From positions 7,458,048-7,522,047 of the forward strand of contig BROE01000024.1 in assembly GCA_036571765.1 (NCBI GenBank): 64,000 nucleotides of DNA. The letters are read 5' to 3'. Under the pieces are notes generated by a model. The model searched no databases. It had not been told where the DNA came from and saw nothing but the letters and a program-made list of their open reading frames with translations. This document shows, piece after piece, positions 63,601 to 64,000 of the stretch. Origin of the DNA: Plecoglossus altivelis. Taxonomy: Eukaryota > Chordata > Actinopteri > Osmeriformes > Plecoglossidae. Numbering within the stretch: the first letter of the stretch is position 1; each line of letters starts with the position of its first letter. The position numbers and the translations under genes were made by a program.

Positions 63601-64000
63601 CCTCTTACTTCTGAACAGTGAAGTGTTTACAACATGGGAGCCATGATACCTCTGCTTTCACCTCACTAGCCAGTCTCATAGAATCCAAATGAAAACATCT
63701 TTATTTTTTCTTCGCAAGGTTTACTTGCAGAGTGGGCACACCTGGTAGCTGCAGGTTGAGCTCCCTGCAGTACTACCACTAGCCAGCAGGGGACTCTACT
63801 ACACTCCTAGACGTTAGGACTCCTGCAGCTGCGAGTCATGTGATGTACTTAACTGGTCAGAATTTGTTCAACCAAAAAGTAGTGGCTCACTGCTTCTGGT
63901 GGCCTCTGTTGCAGTCCACGCAACCATTTTGTACATGGAAATGAATACTGTGTCTTTTCCCCCTAGCTTGGCTTGTGTGAAGTGCTATGTTATGAGCTGT
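63601..64000. other. Intergenic end of window
   Basis: No gene seen. TTTATT at 63700-63705 would be an AATAAA on the minus strand and might belong to a convergent neighbour outside the window. Confidence 0.4.

Noticed and set aside
63700..63705. Minus-strand AATAAA suggesting a convergent gene at the window end
   Set aside because: A single hexamer with no coding sequence nearby is not enough to call a gene.

Overview
This window looks like vertebrate nuclear DNA, almost certainly from a ray-finned (teleost) fish. Genes are split by GT-AG introns, intergenic DNA is rich in CA/GT, CT/GA and poly-G microsatellites, and every recognisable protein has vertebrate exon phasing. The order sema5a - cct5 - cmbl - marchf6 recalls human 5p15, while nat and zdhhc20b sit alongside as in no mammal I know. 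Species cannot be fixed from the sequence. There is one assembly gap (570 N, 6951-7520).

Layout. 404-4900 (+): 3' coding exons of sema5a (three thrombospondin type-1 modules, transmembrane segment, start of the cytoplasmic tail); the last coding exon is not visible and probably lies in the gap. 8156-25440: about 17 kb without a recognisable gene. 25441-38834 (-): complete mtrr in 14 coding exons (713 aa). 39894-43223 (+): complete cct5 in 11 exons (541 aa). 43738-45085 (-): complete cmbl in 5 coding exons (245 aa). 46963-55699 (+): complete marchf6 in 26 exons (919 aa). 56213-57058 (-): single-exon arylamine N-acetyltransferase (281 aa). 57507-62349 (+): complete zdhhc20b-like palmitoyltransferase in 13 exons (376 aa), then its 3'UTR. 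Exon borders were placed by hand from splice signals; for every gene the exon lengths add up to an uninterrupted frame.

The genes alternate in orientation, giving three head-to-head pairs (mtrr/cct5, cmbl/marchf6, nat/zdhhc20b) and tail-to-tail pairs (sema5a/mtrr, cct5/cmbl, marchf6/nat). They serve unrelated jobs: axon guidance, reactivation of methionine synthase, chaperonin folding, carboxylester/lactone hydrolysis, ER-associated degradation, arylamine acetylation and protein S-palmitoylation. There is no operon-like system and I see no sign of a new multi-gene system. The most interesting signals concern RNA processing and gene packing: short in-frame exons in zdhhc20b between pyrimidine arrays, GT repeats against three marchf6 3' splice sites, overlapping poly(A) signals of marchf6 and nat, and unexplained open frames around the sema5a gap.
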